A DNA stretch of 64,000 bases from Catenulispora sp. MAP5-51 (GCF_041261205.1 NZ_JBGCCH010000029.1:62001-126000), one strand, 5' to 3'. Counted from the first letter of the stretch, positions 20,182 through 28,323 are shown. A program made the numbers and translations. Notes: a model not told the origin generated them from the letters alone.

Positions 20182-21522
20182 GTGGGCCACCCGTACATCC
20201 CCAACAGCGACCCCGAGATCAGAGCCCGGATGCTGGCGGCGATCGGCGCGTCGAGTGTCGAGGAGTTCTACGCCGACATCCCCGACGCGATCCGGCTGCA
20301 CCGCCCCCTGGACCTGCCGGCGCCGCTGCGCTCGGAAGCCGAACTGGTCCGGCACATGGACCGTCTGCTGTCCCGCAACAAGCCGGCCGAGCTCAGCTTC
20401 CTGGGCGCCGGCTGCTACCGGCACCACGTGCCGGCGGTGGTGGAGGAGGTCGGCAACCGCAGCGAGTTCCTGACCGCCTATGCCGGCGAGCCGTACGAGG
20501 ACCACGGCCGCTTCCAGGCGCTGTGGGAGTACCAGTCGCTGATGGGCGAACTGCTGGAGCTGGACGTCGTCAACGTCCCGACCTACGACGGCTTCCAGGC
20601 GGCGGGCACCGCGCTGCGCATGGCCGGCCGCGCCACCGGCCGCCGGCGGCTGCTGGTCGTCGGACCGGTCGACCCGGACAAGCTGTCGAAGATCGAGGAC
20701 TTCGTCCGCCCCGACCACGACGTCGAGGTCCTGGACGGCACCCACGACGGCTGGCAGGCCGCCGACCTGGTGGTCGGCGCCGACGTCGCCGCCGTCTACA
20801 TCGAGGCCCCGAACTACCACGGGGTGCTGGATCCCGCGCTGCCGCTGCTCTCCGAGCGGGCGCACGCGGTCGGCGCGCTGTTCGTGGTCGGCTGCAACCC
20901 GATCTCGCTGGGCGTGGTGGCCTCCCCGGCGTCCTACGGCGCGGACATCGTCTGCGGCGACATCCAGCCGCTGGGCATCCGCATGAGCTTCGGGGGCGGC
21001 GCCGCCGGGTTCATCGCCACGCGGGACGAGCAGCGCCTGGTGCGGGAGTTCCCCTCGCGGCTGTTCGGCGTGGTGCCGACGGTGGTCGAGGGCGAGTACG
21101 GGTTCGGCGACGTGTACTACGACCGGACGTCGTTCGCGTTACGGGAACAGGGCAAGGAGTGGGTCGGGACCGCGGCCGCCCTGAACGGGATCATGGCCGG
21201 CGTCTACCTCGCGTTGATGGGACCGCGCGGGATGCGGGAGATCGGGGAGACGATCCTCGCGCTGACGGCCTACGCCCAGGAACGGCTGGCGGCGGTGCCG
21301 TCCGTCTCGGCGCCGAATGCCGCGTCGGTGTCGTTCGCCGACTTCGTGGTCCGCTTCACCGGGTCGCGTACCGCGTCCGAGATCAACGCCCTGCTTCTGG
21401 AGCAGGGCATCCAGGGCGGCAAGGTGCTGTCCGAGACCGACGCGCTGTTCTGCGTGACCGAGATCCACACGCGCGAGGACATCGACCGCCTCGCCGCCGT
21501 TCTTGAGGAGATCGCCAAGTGA
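20182..21522 (+). CDS. gcvPA: Glycine dehydrogenase (decarboxylating) subunit 1
   Basis: A 446-residue protein matching the N-terminal half of split glycine decarboxylase (P-protein): HPYIPNSDPEIRARML start, SFLGAGCYRHHVPAVV, and the EFLTAYAGEPYEDHGRFQALWEYQ region near residue 95 (shown here in parts), which is diagnostic. This half does not carry the PLP lysine. The GTG at 20182 was chosen because GCGAGG lies 7 bases upstream and the family starts at this point; an ATG at 20143 lacks a ribosome site. The stop overlaps the gcvPB start by 4 bases. Together the halves would decarboxylate glycine onto lipoyl-GcvH, but gcvH and gcvT are not nearby. Confidence 0.93.
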   Translation: MGHPYIPNSDPEIRARMLAAIGASSVEEFYADIPDAIRLHRPLDLPAPLRSEAELVRHMDRLLSRNKPAELSFLGAGCYRHHVPAVVEEVGNRSEFLTAYAGEPYEDHGRFQALWEYQSLMGELLELDVVNVPTYDGFQAAGTALRMAGRATGRRRLLVVGPVDPDKLSKIEDFVRPDHDVEVLDGTHDGWQAADLVVGADVAAVYIEAPNYHGVLDPALPLLSERAHAVGALFVVGCNPISLGVVASPASYGADIVCGDIQPLGIRMSFGGGAAGFIATRDEQRLVREFPSRLFGVVPTVVEGEYGFGDVYYDRTSFALREQGKEWVGTAAALNGIMAGVYLALMGPRGMREIGETILALTAYAQERLAAVPSVSAPNAASVSFADFVVRFTGSRTASEINALLLEQGIQGGKVLSETDALFCVTEIHTREDIDRLAAVLEEIAK

Positions 21523-23090
21523 GCGCGCTGTCGCCGCACACCCCTGTTTCGCCCGCCGACGCGCGGATCGCGCCCAAGCCGCGGCCGCGGCGGTTCCACC
21601 AGGCCCGGTGGGACGAGCCGCTGATCTTCGAGCTGGACAGCCCGGGGGAGCGGGGGGTCGAGGTGCCCCGCACGGACCTTCCGGTGCCGGCGTTGCCCCC
21701 GGGGCTCGCGCGGACCGCCGCGCCGGCGCTGCCGGAGATGTCGCAGCCGCACGTGCTGCGGCACTACATGCGCCTCTCGCAGGAGACGCTGGGCGTCGAC
21801 CTGAACGTCGACATCGGGCAGGGCACGTGCACGATGAAGTACAGCCCGAAGGTGAACGACTCCTTCGTCCGGGACCCGCGCATCGCCGAACTGCATCCGT
21901 TGCAGGACGAGGGAACGGTGCAGGGCGTGCTGGAGATCCTGTACCGGCTCGAAGGGCTGCTGAAGGAGATATCCGGGATGGACCGGGTGTCGTTGCAGCC
22001 CGGGTCCGGGTCCTCGGCGATCTACGCGAACGTGTCGATGATCCGGGCATACCACGCCTCGCGCGGCGAGGACGGTGTGCGGGACGAGATCATCACGACC
22101 CAGTTCTCGCACCCCACCAACGCGGCGGCGCCGAAGACCGCCGGGTACAAGGTGATCACCCTGATGCCGGACGCCGACGGGTACCCCGACATCGAGGCGC
22201 TGCGGGCCGCTGTCGGGCCGCGCACGGCCGCGCTGCTGATCACGAACCCCGAGGACACGGGCATCTTCAACCCGCGGATCGAGGAGTTCGTGCGGCTGGT
22301 GCACGGCGTCGGCGGCCTGTGCTGCTACGACCAGGCCAACGCGAACGGGATCCTGGGCATCACCCGGGCCCGGGACGCCGGGTTCGACCTGTGCCACTTC
22401 AACCTGCACAAGACGTTCTCGACCCCGCACATGTGCGGCGGCCCGGCGGCGGGTGCGTCCGCGGTGACCTCGGCCCTGGCCCCCTTCCTGCCGCGGCCCA
22501 CGATCGAGTTCGACGGGACCCGCTACCGGCTCGACGACGACCGGCCGGAGTCGATCGGCAAGATCCGGCCGTACTACGGCGTGGTGCCGAACCTGGTGCG
22601 GGCCTACGCGTGGATCATGGCCCTCGGCGGCGAGGGCCTGCGGGCGGTCGCCGAGACCTCGGTGCTGAACAACAACTACCTGATCGCGAAGGTGCTGGAG
22701 ATCGAAGGGGTGTCGCTGCCGTACGCGCGCGGCCGGCGGCGGGTCGAGCAGGCGCGGTACAGCTGGGAGAAGCTGAACGCGGATACCGGGGTCCACTCCG
22801 AGCAGATCGGCTACCGGGTGTCGGACTTCGGCACGCACTACTGGACGAGCCACCACCCCTACCTCGTACCGGAGCCGATGACGCTGGAGCCGACGGAGTC
22901 GTACTCGCAGGCGGACCTGGACGAGTACGCGGCGATCCTGGCGGAGGTGGCGCGCGAGGCTTATGAGAACCCTGAGGTGGTGCGGACCGCACCGCACAAC
23001 GGGCCGATCCACCAGATGCGGGACGCGTCGCTGGAGGATCCGGGGACGTGGGCCGTGACGTGGCGGGCTTATCAGCGGAAGCTCGGGTGA
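21519..23090 (+). CDS. gcvPB: Glycine dehydrogenase (decarboxylating) subunit 2
   Basis: A 523-residue PLP-dependent half of split P-protein. The PLP lysine is in FNLHKTFSTPHMCGGPA near residue 300, after the CCYDQANANGI strand. MSQPHVLRHYMRLSQ and TMKYSPKVND are also characteristic. The GTG start overlaps gcvPA by 4 bases. An N-terminal extension of about 30 residues (Pro/Arg-rich) precedes the conserved start. All key residues seem intact, so the enzyme should be active, either as a second glycine cleavage P-protein or on another small amino acid. Confidence 0.93.
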   Translation: MSALSPHTPVSPADARIAPKPRPRRFHQARWDEPLIFELDSPGERGVEVPRTDLPVPALPPGLARTAAPALPEMSQPHVLRHYMRLSQETLGVDLNVDIGQGTCTMKYSPKVNDSFVRDPRIAELHPLQDEGTVQGVLEILYRLEGLLKEISGMDRVSLQPGSGSSAIYANVSMIRAYHASRGEDGVRDEIITTQFSHPTNAAAPKTAGYKVITLMPDADGYPDIEALRAAVGPRTAALLITNPEDTGIFNPRIEEFVRLVHGVGGLCCYDQANANGILGITRARDAGFDLCHFNLHKTFSTPHMCGGPAAGASAVTSALAPFLPRPTIEFDGTRYRLDDDRPESIGKIRPYYGVVPNLVRAYAWIMALGGEGLRAVAETSVLNNNYLIAKVLEIEGVSLPYARGRRRVEQARYSWEKLNADTGVHSEQIGYRVSDFGTHYWTSHHPYLVPEPMTLEPTESYSQADLDEYAAILAEVAREAYENPEVVRTAPHNGPIHQMRDASLEDPGTWAVTWRAYQRKLG

Positions 23091-23170
23091 GCGGCGTGCT
23101 GACCGACGCCGCCCCGGTCGCCGACTTCCGGGTCGGCGTTGCGAACTATCAATCGGGACCGGGCTCGTGA
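23087..23170 (+). CDS. 27-codon open frame bridging gcvPB and the AcoX-like gene
   Basis: A GTG at 23087 overlaps the gcvPB stop (GTGA), and its TGA at 23168-23170 overlaps the GTG start of the next gene (GTGA again). The frame therefore joins two genes with the same 4-base coupling seen elsewhere in this operon. It encodes VSGVLTDAAPVADFRVGVAN and 7 more residues, with no recognised family. It could be a coupling peptide that keeps ribosomes on the message, or what is left of a longer gene after an in-frame deletion. Confidence 0.4.
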   Translation: MSGVLTDAAPVADFRVGVANYQSGPGS

Positions 23171-24282
23171 GAGTCGGGCTCGTGGTGAACCCGGTCGCCG
23201 GTGTCGGCGGCCGGGTCGGCCTCAAGGGCAGCGACGGCGCGGAGGTCCAGGCTCGGGCTTTCGCGTTGGGCGCGGTGCCCCGGGCTGCGGAGCGTGCCGC
23301 TGTGGCGCTGGCCGAGTTGGCTGCGCGGCGGCCGGATGTCGCTGTGCTGACCGTTGCCGGGGCGATGGGCGAGGAAGCGGCGCGTGCTGCGGGGTTGGCG
23401 CCGGAGGTGGTTTTCGCCGCCGGTGAGCCGACCTCGGCCGCGGACACCGTCGCGGCGGCCCGGGCTTTGGCGTCGCGGGTCGATCTGCTGCTGTTCGCCG
23501 GCGGCGACGGGACGGCGCGCGACGTCTTGGAGGCGGTCGGCGATGCGGTGCCGGTGCTCGGGATCCCGACCGGGGTGAAGATGCACTCGGCGGTGTTCGC
23601 CGTGAATCCTCGGGCGGCCGGCGAGGTGGCCGCGATCGCGACGCGGGTGCGCGATGCCGAGGTCGTCGATCGGGTGGACGGTTCGCCGCGGTTGTTCGGC
23701 TACCTGCGTGTGCCCGATGTCCCGGCCCGCGTTCAGCAGCGCAAGATCGGTGGTTCGAGTGTCACGCCCGATGCGGTCTCCGGGATCGCCACCGAGCTTC
23801 GTGCGCTGCTGAGTCCCGGCGATCTGCTTGTCCTCGGTCCCGGGACGACCACCCGCGCGGTCGCCGCCGTCTGGGGCCTGGAGGTTCCGGTGCTCGGCGT
23901 GAACGTCATCGAGGGGGACGAGATTGTCGCCTCCGATGTCGGCGCGGACCGGCTTCTCGACCTCGTCTCCGGCCGGCCGGCGCACATCGCGCTGACCCCC
24001 ATCGGCGGGCAGGGGTTCCTGCTCGGGCGGGGCAATCAGCAGCTCTCGCCCGAGGTGCTGCGGGCGGTGGGGCTGGAGCGGCTGCACGTGGTGGCGACCG
24101 AGGCGAAGGTCGTGGCGCTCGGCGGGCGCCCGCTGCTCGTCGACACCGGCGACGATGTGCTTGACCAGGCGTTCCCCCGGTATGTGCGGGTCATCACGGG
24201 GTGGCGCCGTACGATCCTTTATCCCCTGAGCAATCCTCTGAGCAATCCCCTGAGCTGTTCCCTGAGTGAAAGGCAGTCATGA
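23167..24282 (+). CDS. ATP-NAD kinase family protein, AcoX-like
   Basis: A 371-residue protein of the COG3199/AcoX type. It opens with a Rossmann-like VGLVVNPVAGVGG, carries the kinase GGDGT motif at 112-116 (LLFAGGDGTARDV) and GIPTGVKMHS, which binds nucleotide in NAD-kinase relatives. The C-terminal end has a short repeat (LSNPLSNPLSCSLS). Family members occur in acetoin and diol catabolic clusters, but their reaction is not settled. Its GTG overlaps the small frame upstream and its stop overlaps the SDR start by 4 bases. Confidence 0.82.
   Translation: MRVGLVVNPVAGVGGRVGLKGSDGAEVQARAFALGAVPRAAERAAVALAELAARRPDVAVLTVAGAMGEEAARAAGLAPEVVFAAGEPTSAADTVAAARALASRVDLLLFAGGDGTARDVLEAVGDAVPVLGIPTGVKMHSAVFAVNPRAAGEVAAIATRVRDAEVVDRVDGSPRLFGYLRVPDVPARVQQRKIGGSSVTPDAVSGIATELRALLSPGDLLVLGPGTTTRAVAAVWGLEVPVLGVNVIEGDEIVASDVGADRLLDLVSGRPAHIALTPIGGQGFLLGRGNQQLSPEVLRAVGLERLHVVATEAKVVALGGRPLLVDTGDDVLDQAFPRYVRVITGWRRTILYPLSNPLSNPLSCSLSERQS
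24226..24261 (+). repeat. 12-nt tandem repeat at the 3' end of the AcoX-like gene
   Basis: Three units of CTGAGCAATCCC type, each coding four residues (L-S-N-P), form the last codons before the stop. Confidence 0.8.
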
Positions 24283-25028
24283 TGATCGACCTGACCGGCA
24301 AGAGCGCGATCGTGACCGGCGGGGCGTCGGGCATCGGGCGGGCCACCGCCGCGGTGCTCGCCGAACTCGGCGCGGGTGTTGTGGTCGCGGACCTCGATGC
24401 CGAGCGCGGGGAGGAGGCGGCGAAGGAGGTCGGGGGTGTGTTCGTGCGCTGCGATGTGTCGCGGGCGGCGGACTGCGATGCCGTCGTCGAGGCCGCGGTC
24501 GCCGCGTACGGGGGTGTCGACGTGCTCTTCAACAACGCCGGGATCATCCGGCGCTCGACCGTGCTGGACATCGCCGAGGACGACTGGGACCTGGTGATGG
24601 CGGTCAACGTGAAGTCGATCCTGCTGATGAGCCGGCGGGTGGTGCCGCTGATGGCGGCGGCCGGGGGCGGGAGCATCGTCAACACCGGGTCGGGGTGGGG
24701 GATCAAGGGCGGGGCGAGCGCGATCTCGTACTGCGCGTCGAAGGGTGCCGTGGTGAACATGACGCGGGCCATGGCCATCGACCACGGGCCGCAGAACATC
24801 CGGGTGAACTGCGTCTGCCCGGGGGACACGGCCACCGGGATGCTGGCCGACGAGGCGCGCCAGTTGGGGGAGGCGGTCGACACGTTCTACGCCGACGCCG
24901 CCGACCGACCGCTGGGGCGGATCGGGCAGCCGCGGGACATCGCGCAGATGGTGGCGTTCCTGGCCTCGGAGGCGGCGGCGTTCGTGAGCGGCGCGGTGAT
25001 CCCGGTCGACGGCGCCGGGACGGCCTGA
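24279..25028 (+). CDS. Short-chain dehydrogenase/reductase (SDR)
   Basis: A 249-residue classical SDR: cofactor motif TGGASGIG at 14-21, NNAG near 88, catalytic Ser in NTGSGWG, and YCASK active site near 155. The Asp after the second strand (VADLDAER) favours NAD(H) over NADP(H). The C-terminal SGAVIPVDGAGTA is typical. It is translationally coupled to the AcoX-like gene (ATGA overlap). It would oxidise or reduce an alcohol/ketone intermediate of the pathway; the substrate is unknown. Confidence 0.9.
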   Translation: MMIDLTGKSAIVTGGASGIGRATAAVLAELGAGVVVADLDAERGEEAAKEVGGVFVRCDVSRAADCDAVVEAAVAAYGGVDVLFNNAGIIRRSTVLDIAEDDWDLVMAVNVKSILLMSRRVVPLMAAAGGGSIVNTGSGWGIKGGASAISYCASKGAVVNMTRAMAIDHGPQNIRVNCVCPGDTATGMLADEARQLGEAVDTFYADAADRPLGRIGQPRDIAQMVAFLASEAAAFVSGAVIPVDGAGTA

Positions 25029-25138
25029 GGCGGCGGCGCGGCGCCGACTTGAGCGCTTGACCAGGGTGCCGGTGCCGAAAACCGGCCGGAGTGCGGAACA
25101 ATGTGAACGACGGGCTGTGCAGGAGAGGTGACATCGGG

Positions 25139-25780
25139 ATGGCGATCGAGCGGCGGCCGCTCCGCGAGCAGATCAAGGACGTGCTCCTGGAACGCCTGGG
25201 CCGGGGCGAGTTCGACCCGGACCAGCCCATCAACGAGGTGCACCTGGCCGCCGACCTCGGCGTCAGCCGCACCCCGCTGCGCGAGGCCCTGATCGGCCTG
25301 GAGCGCGAGGGCATCATCATCAGCGAGCGCGGCAAGGGCTTCCGCTTCGCCCCGATGAGCCCCCAGGAGTTCCGCGACCTGACCACCATCATCGCCACCC
25401 TGGAATCCCTGGCCCTGGAACTCTCACCCCCCGAGCACCTGAAGCAGATCGCCCCCCGCCTCCTGGAGGAGGCGCACGCCTTCTCGGCGCCCCAGGCCGA
25501 ACTCGGCGTGATCGAGCGCTACGACGACGAGTGGCACGACCAACTCCTCTCCGGCTGCGGCAACGACCGACTGATGGACCTGATCACCACCCTGAAGCTG
25601 ACGATGCACCGCTACGAGCGCGTCGTGGTCGGCGACCGCCAGGTCCTCGAGCGCTCGGCGGCGGAGCACGAGAAGATCGCGGAGTGCCTGGCCGGCGGCG
25701 ACGTGGCGGGCGCGGTGGCGGCTTTGAAGGCCAACTGGGAGAGCGGGATGCACCGGATTTTGGAGAAGCTGGGGAGTTAG
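25139..25780 (+). CDS. GntR-family regulator, FCD-type ligand domain
   Basis: A 213-residue regulator. N-terminal winged helix (LREQIKDVLLERLGRGEF; LGVSRTPLREALIGLEREGII) and an all-helical C-terminal ligand domain of FadR/FCD type with His residues in DEWHDQL and EHEKI that would coordinate metal. ATG at 25139 has AGGAGAGG upstream. It follows the SDR gene after 110 bases, so it may have its own promoter. It is the best candidate to bind the TGTATACA palindrome between the gcvP and sugar operons. Confidence 0.88.
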   Translation: MAIERRPLREQIKDVLLERLGRGEFDPDQPINEVHLAADLGVSRTPLREALIGLEREGIIISERGKGFRFAPMSPQEFRDLTTIIATLESLALELSPPEHLKQIAPRLLEEAHAFSAPQAELGVIERYDDEWHDQLLSGCGNDRLMDLITTLKLTMHRYERVVVGDRQVLERSAAEHEKIAECLAGGDVAGAVAALKANWESGMHRILEKLGS

Positions 25781-25800
25781 GCGCGGCGGGGCACGGATGG

Positions 25801-25863
25801 GGCGGTCGGCGGGTCGGCGGTCGGCAGTCGGCGTTCGCCGGTCGGCAGGTCGGCGGGCCGGCG
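25801..25863. repeat. GGTCGGC-rich low-complexity spacer
   Basis: About eight copies of a 7-9-nt GGTCGGC/AGTCGGC unit fill the gap between the GntR gene and the next gene. No gene or terminator is evident. Confidence 0.6.
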
Positions 25864-25864
25864 C

Positions 25865-26314
25865 CTAGGCGGCCCGATCGAGGCGGGCGCGAGCCGCGTT
25901 CCTGATGCGGCGGGTTCGCCCCTGGCCTGCGAGGACTGTCAGCGCGCGGTGGGATCCGGCGTGCTCGGCGGTTCGGAGTTGAAGCCAGTTCGAGGCTTCG
26001 CCCAGATCCGCTGTGCTCCAGGGGCGCCCGGCGTCGATGTCCGCGAACAGTGACCATTCGCGCAGCCGGCGCTCGAGCGGCTCGCGTCCGTGGATCGCCG
26101 TGGCGACCTGCCGGGACCAGGCGGTGAAAGCCGCGCCGCTACCCATCTGTGCCGCCCTGAGGTCCAGGTGGCGCAGGATCGCGGAATCGGCCATGACCTG
26201 GTCGGGATCGCCCAGCACCGCGCTGATCACGGAGCACTCGTCGGGGCCGCCCGCCTGCGACAGAGCCTCCAGGTAGCCGCGGTAGCGGGCGTGCTCGGCC
26301 GGTTCGGGAGTCAT
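25865..26314 (-). CDS. Conserved hypothetical protein
   Basis: A 149-residue helical protein without signal peptide or membrane segment. It is rich in Arg and Ala with several Trp residues (FTAWSRQV, REWSLFAD, GRPWSTADL, NWLQLRT). The C-terminus is basic (RTRRIRNAARARLDRAA). The codon pattern (high third-position GC) supports coding. No family was recognised. It is divergent from the PopR-like regulator. Confidence 0.6.
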   Translation of the reverse strand: MTPEPAEHARYRGYLEALSQAGGPDECSVISAVLGDPDQVMADSAILRHLDLRAAQMGSGAAFTAWSRQVATAIHGREPLERRLREWSLFADIDAGRPWSTADLGEASNWLQLRTAEHAGSHRALTVLAGQGRTRRIRNAARARLDRAA

Positions 26315-26407
26315 GCGCGCATCCTGAACTCACCCGTTCTGTGCAGCGGTGTCTGCTGAGAGCAGACAAGCGGGACTCCGCTCGCCTGGGATCCGTACGC
26401 TCGAAGT

Positions 26408-26950
26408 ATGACCGAGCCTCTGAGACTGCACGTGATCCAAGGCGGCCGCACCGATCAGCCGGCAAAGCGCGCTCAGCCGCGGAAGCCCGAGCAGCCGGCT
26501 AAGCCCGAGCAGTCGGCAAAGCCCGAGCAGCCCGCGAAGCCGGAGCCGCTGTGGCGCGAGGTGCTGGGCGAGCAGTTGCGTGAGCTGCGGCGGCAGCATC
26601 GGGAGAGCCTGGCCGAGACGGCCGGCCGGGCCGGGATCTCGCCGCAGTACCTCTCGGAGGTGGAACGCGGGCTCAAGGAACCGTCGAGCGAGATGATCGC
26701 GGCGGTCGCCGGCGCGCTCGGGACGACGCTCGGCGGGCTCGCCGAGTCGGTGGCCTTCGATCTGCGGGCGCGGCGGGAAGCGGCGCTGGTGGCGACGCGG
26801 CAGGCCTGGGTGGCGCGGCGGGATCTGGCTGCACATCAGGATCTGGCTGCACATCAGGATCTGGCGGCGCGGCAGGATCTGGCTGTGCGGCGGACGTCGG
26901 CGACGCGCCGCTCGGCGGGCGGGCCGGTGATGCTGGCGCTGGCTGCCTGA
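26408..26950 (+). CDS. XRE-family regulator, PopR/ClgR-like
   Basis: A 180-residue protein with a central XRE HTH (residues 55-115; LRRQHRESLAETAGRAGISPQYLSEVERG, shown in part) as in ClgR and PopR, activators of clp genes in Streptomyces. It lies next to a clpP pair. The last residues are MLALAA; in PopR and ClgR two C-terminal alanines are needed for degradation by ClpP (established for the family), so the same feedback is likely here. The N-terminal arm holds a Lys-Pro-Glu-Gln repeat and the C-terminal arm a DLAAHQ repeat, both encoded by 18-nt tandem repeats. Confidence 0.82.
   Translation: MTEPLRLHVIQGGRTDQPAKRAQPRKPEQPAKPEQSAKPEQPAKPEPLWREVLGEQLRELRRQHRESLAETAGRAGISPQYLSEVERGLKEPSSEMIAAVAGALGTTLGGLAESVAFDLRARREAALVATRQAWVARRDLAAHQDLAAHQDLAARQDLAVRRTSATRRSAGGPVMLALAA
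26481..26892 (+). repeat. Two sets of 18-nt tandem repeats in the PopR-like gene
   Basis: Set one (about 26481-26547) repeats AAGCCCGAGCAGCCGGCT three times and encodes K-P-E-Q-P-A. Set two (26822-26893) repeats GATCTGGCTGCACATCAG four times and encodes D-L-A-A-H-Q. Both flank the HTH and keep the frame. Confidence 0.85.
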
Positions 26951-26969
26951 GCCGGCTGTTTCAGCCGGC
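26951..26969 (+). terminator. Hairpin directly after the PopR-like stop codon
   Basis: GCCGGCTG and CAGCCGGC pair perfectly around a TTT loop, starting at the base after the stop codon. A second hairpin (CCGGACT/AGTCCGG) follows. Confidence 0.55.
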
Positions 26970-27107
26970 GTCGGCGGCGTGGCCTGGAGCGAGGCCGGAC
27001 TGGTTTCTGGCACGCAGTCCGGCCGGCGACGAAGCTCGCGCTGCTCCCGAGGGCGCCCGGCGCGCTGCTTCCGAGACCCCGCCCGCTGCTCCTGAGGCCC
27101 CAGCGCC

Positions 27108-27713
27108 CTACTCCCGAGGCCCCAGCACATGGTCGGCGAGCCCGTACTCCACCGCTGCGGCGGCTGTGAAGACGCGGTCGCGGTCGGTGTCGTGGCGGAG
27201 GCGTTCGGCGGTCTGGCCGGTGTGGCGGGTCAGGATCGTCTCGAGTTCGGCGCGCATGCGGACCAGTTCGTCGGCCTGGATGATCAGGTCGGGGATGGCG
27301 CCTTGGCCGCGGGCGGCTGGTTGGTGCAGGACCACGCGGGCGTGGGGGAGGACTGAGCGCAGGCCCGGGGTGCCGGCGGCGAGGAGGACCGCGCCGACGG
27401 CGATTGCCTGGCCGACGCAGGTGGTGCGGATCGGGGCCTTGATGTGCTGCATGGTGTCGTAGACCGCGAGCATCGAGGTGAGGTCGCCGCCTTCGCAGTT
27501 CACGTAGAGGCTGATCTCGCGGTCGGGGCCGTCGGATTCCAGGTGCAGGAGTTGGGCGATGAGGGCGTTGGCCACGCCGGCGTCGATGGCCGTGCCCAGG
27601 TAGATGATGCGCTCGGTGAGCAGGTGCGAGTAGATGTCGGTGACGCGCTCGCCGCCGGGACGCTGGGTGGTCACGTAGGGGATGGTGTAGTTCATGGTGG
27701 CCGCCGTGTTCAT
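27108..27713 (-). CDS. ClpP-like subunit with catalytic Ser replaced by Ala
   Basis: A 201-residue ClpP-fold protein. Where active ClpP has the nucleophile in GQAASxxA, this protein has GQAIAVGA (A105). His (LPHARVVLH, H130) and Asp (RHDTDRD, D175) of the triad remain. The oxyanion loop is also altered: CEGGD instead of SPGGS. It should not cleave peptides by itself but can still form rings with the neighbouring ClpP, like ClpR or other non-catalytic Clp subunits. The ATG overlaps the stop of the active clpP by 4 bases, giving equal expression. The base sequence GGCCAGGCAATCGCC was read on the minus strand to confirm the change. Confidence 0.88.
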   Translation of the reverse strand: MNTAATMNYTIPYVTTQRPGGERVTDIYSHLLTERIIYLGTAIDAGVANALIAQLLHLESDGPDREISLYVNCEGGDLTSMLAVYDTMQHIKAPIRTTCVGQAIAVGAVLLAAGTPGLRSVLPHARVVLHQPAARGQGAIPDLIIQADELVRMRAELETILTRHTGQTAERLRHDTDRDRVFTAAAAVEYGLADHVLGPRE

Positions 27714-28315
27714 GCCGAGATCCCGATCCGCCGGCGTTCGGGCACGACCTGTCCGAACGAGTCCACGATGTGGTCGATGAAGCCGTAGTCCTTCGCCTGC
27801 TGGGCGGTGAACCAGCGGTCGTGCAGGGAGTCCTCGAAGATCCGGTCGTAGGGCTGGGCGGTGTCCGCGGCGATCAGGCCGAGCACGGTGTTCACCATGT
27901 GCCGCAGGTCGTCGGCCTGCACCTCGACGTCCACCGCCGTGCCCCCGATGCCGGCCGAGCCCTGGTGCATCAGGATCCTGGCATGCGGCAGGGCGAAGCG
28001 GCGGCCGTGCGTGCCGGCCGAGAGCAGGAACTGGCCGGCGCTGCACGCCAGCCCCAGCGCCAGCGTCGAGACCTCGCACGGCACCAGGCGCATCACGTCG
28101 CGGATGGCCAGCATCGCCGGGACCGAGCCGCCGGGGGAGTGGATCCACAGCGAGATCCCGGCCTCCGGGTCCTCGGTGGCCAGGGACAGCAGCTGGGTGG
28201 CCAGCAGCGTCCCGTTGTCGTCGTCGAGCACGCCGTCCAGGACCAGGATCCGCCGGCTGAACAGCTGCTCACGGGTGCGCCAACTGAAGTGGGGCGTCTT
28301 TTCTTCTTCTGCCAT
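27710..28315 (-). CDS. clpP: ATP-dependent Clp protease proteolytic subunit
   Basis: A 201-residue ClpP with all three catalytic residues: S92 (LACSAGQFLL), H117 (LPHARILMHQ) and D162 (FEDSLHDRWFT), and the SPGGS oxyanion loop. The ATG at 28315 follows GGAGG closely; a GTG 21 bases upstream is possible. No long propeptide is evident. It is first in a two-gene operon with the Ser-to-Ala subunit and lies convergent with a PopR-like activator. The pair resembles the clpP3-clpP4 arrangement of Streptomyces. Confidence 0.92.
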   Translation of the reverse strand: MAEEEKTPHFSWRTREQLFSRRILVLDGVLDDDNGTLLATQLLSLATEDPEAGISLWIHSPGGSVPAMLAIRDVMRLVPCEVSTLALGLACSAGQFLLSAGTHGRRFALPHARILMHQGSAGIGGTAVDVEVQADDLRHMVNTVLGLIAADTAQPYDRIFEDSLHDRWFTAQQAKDYGFIDHIVDSFGQVVPERRRIGISA

Positions 28316-28323
28316 GCCTCCAC

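Noticed and set aside
20182-25028. Complete glycine cleavage operon
   Set aside because: gcvT, gcvH and lipoamide dehydrogenase are not present within the window, so only the P-protein halves are called.
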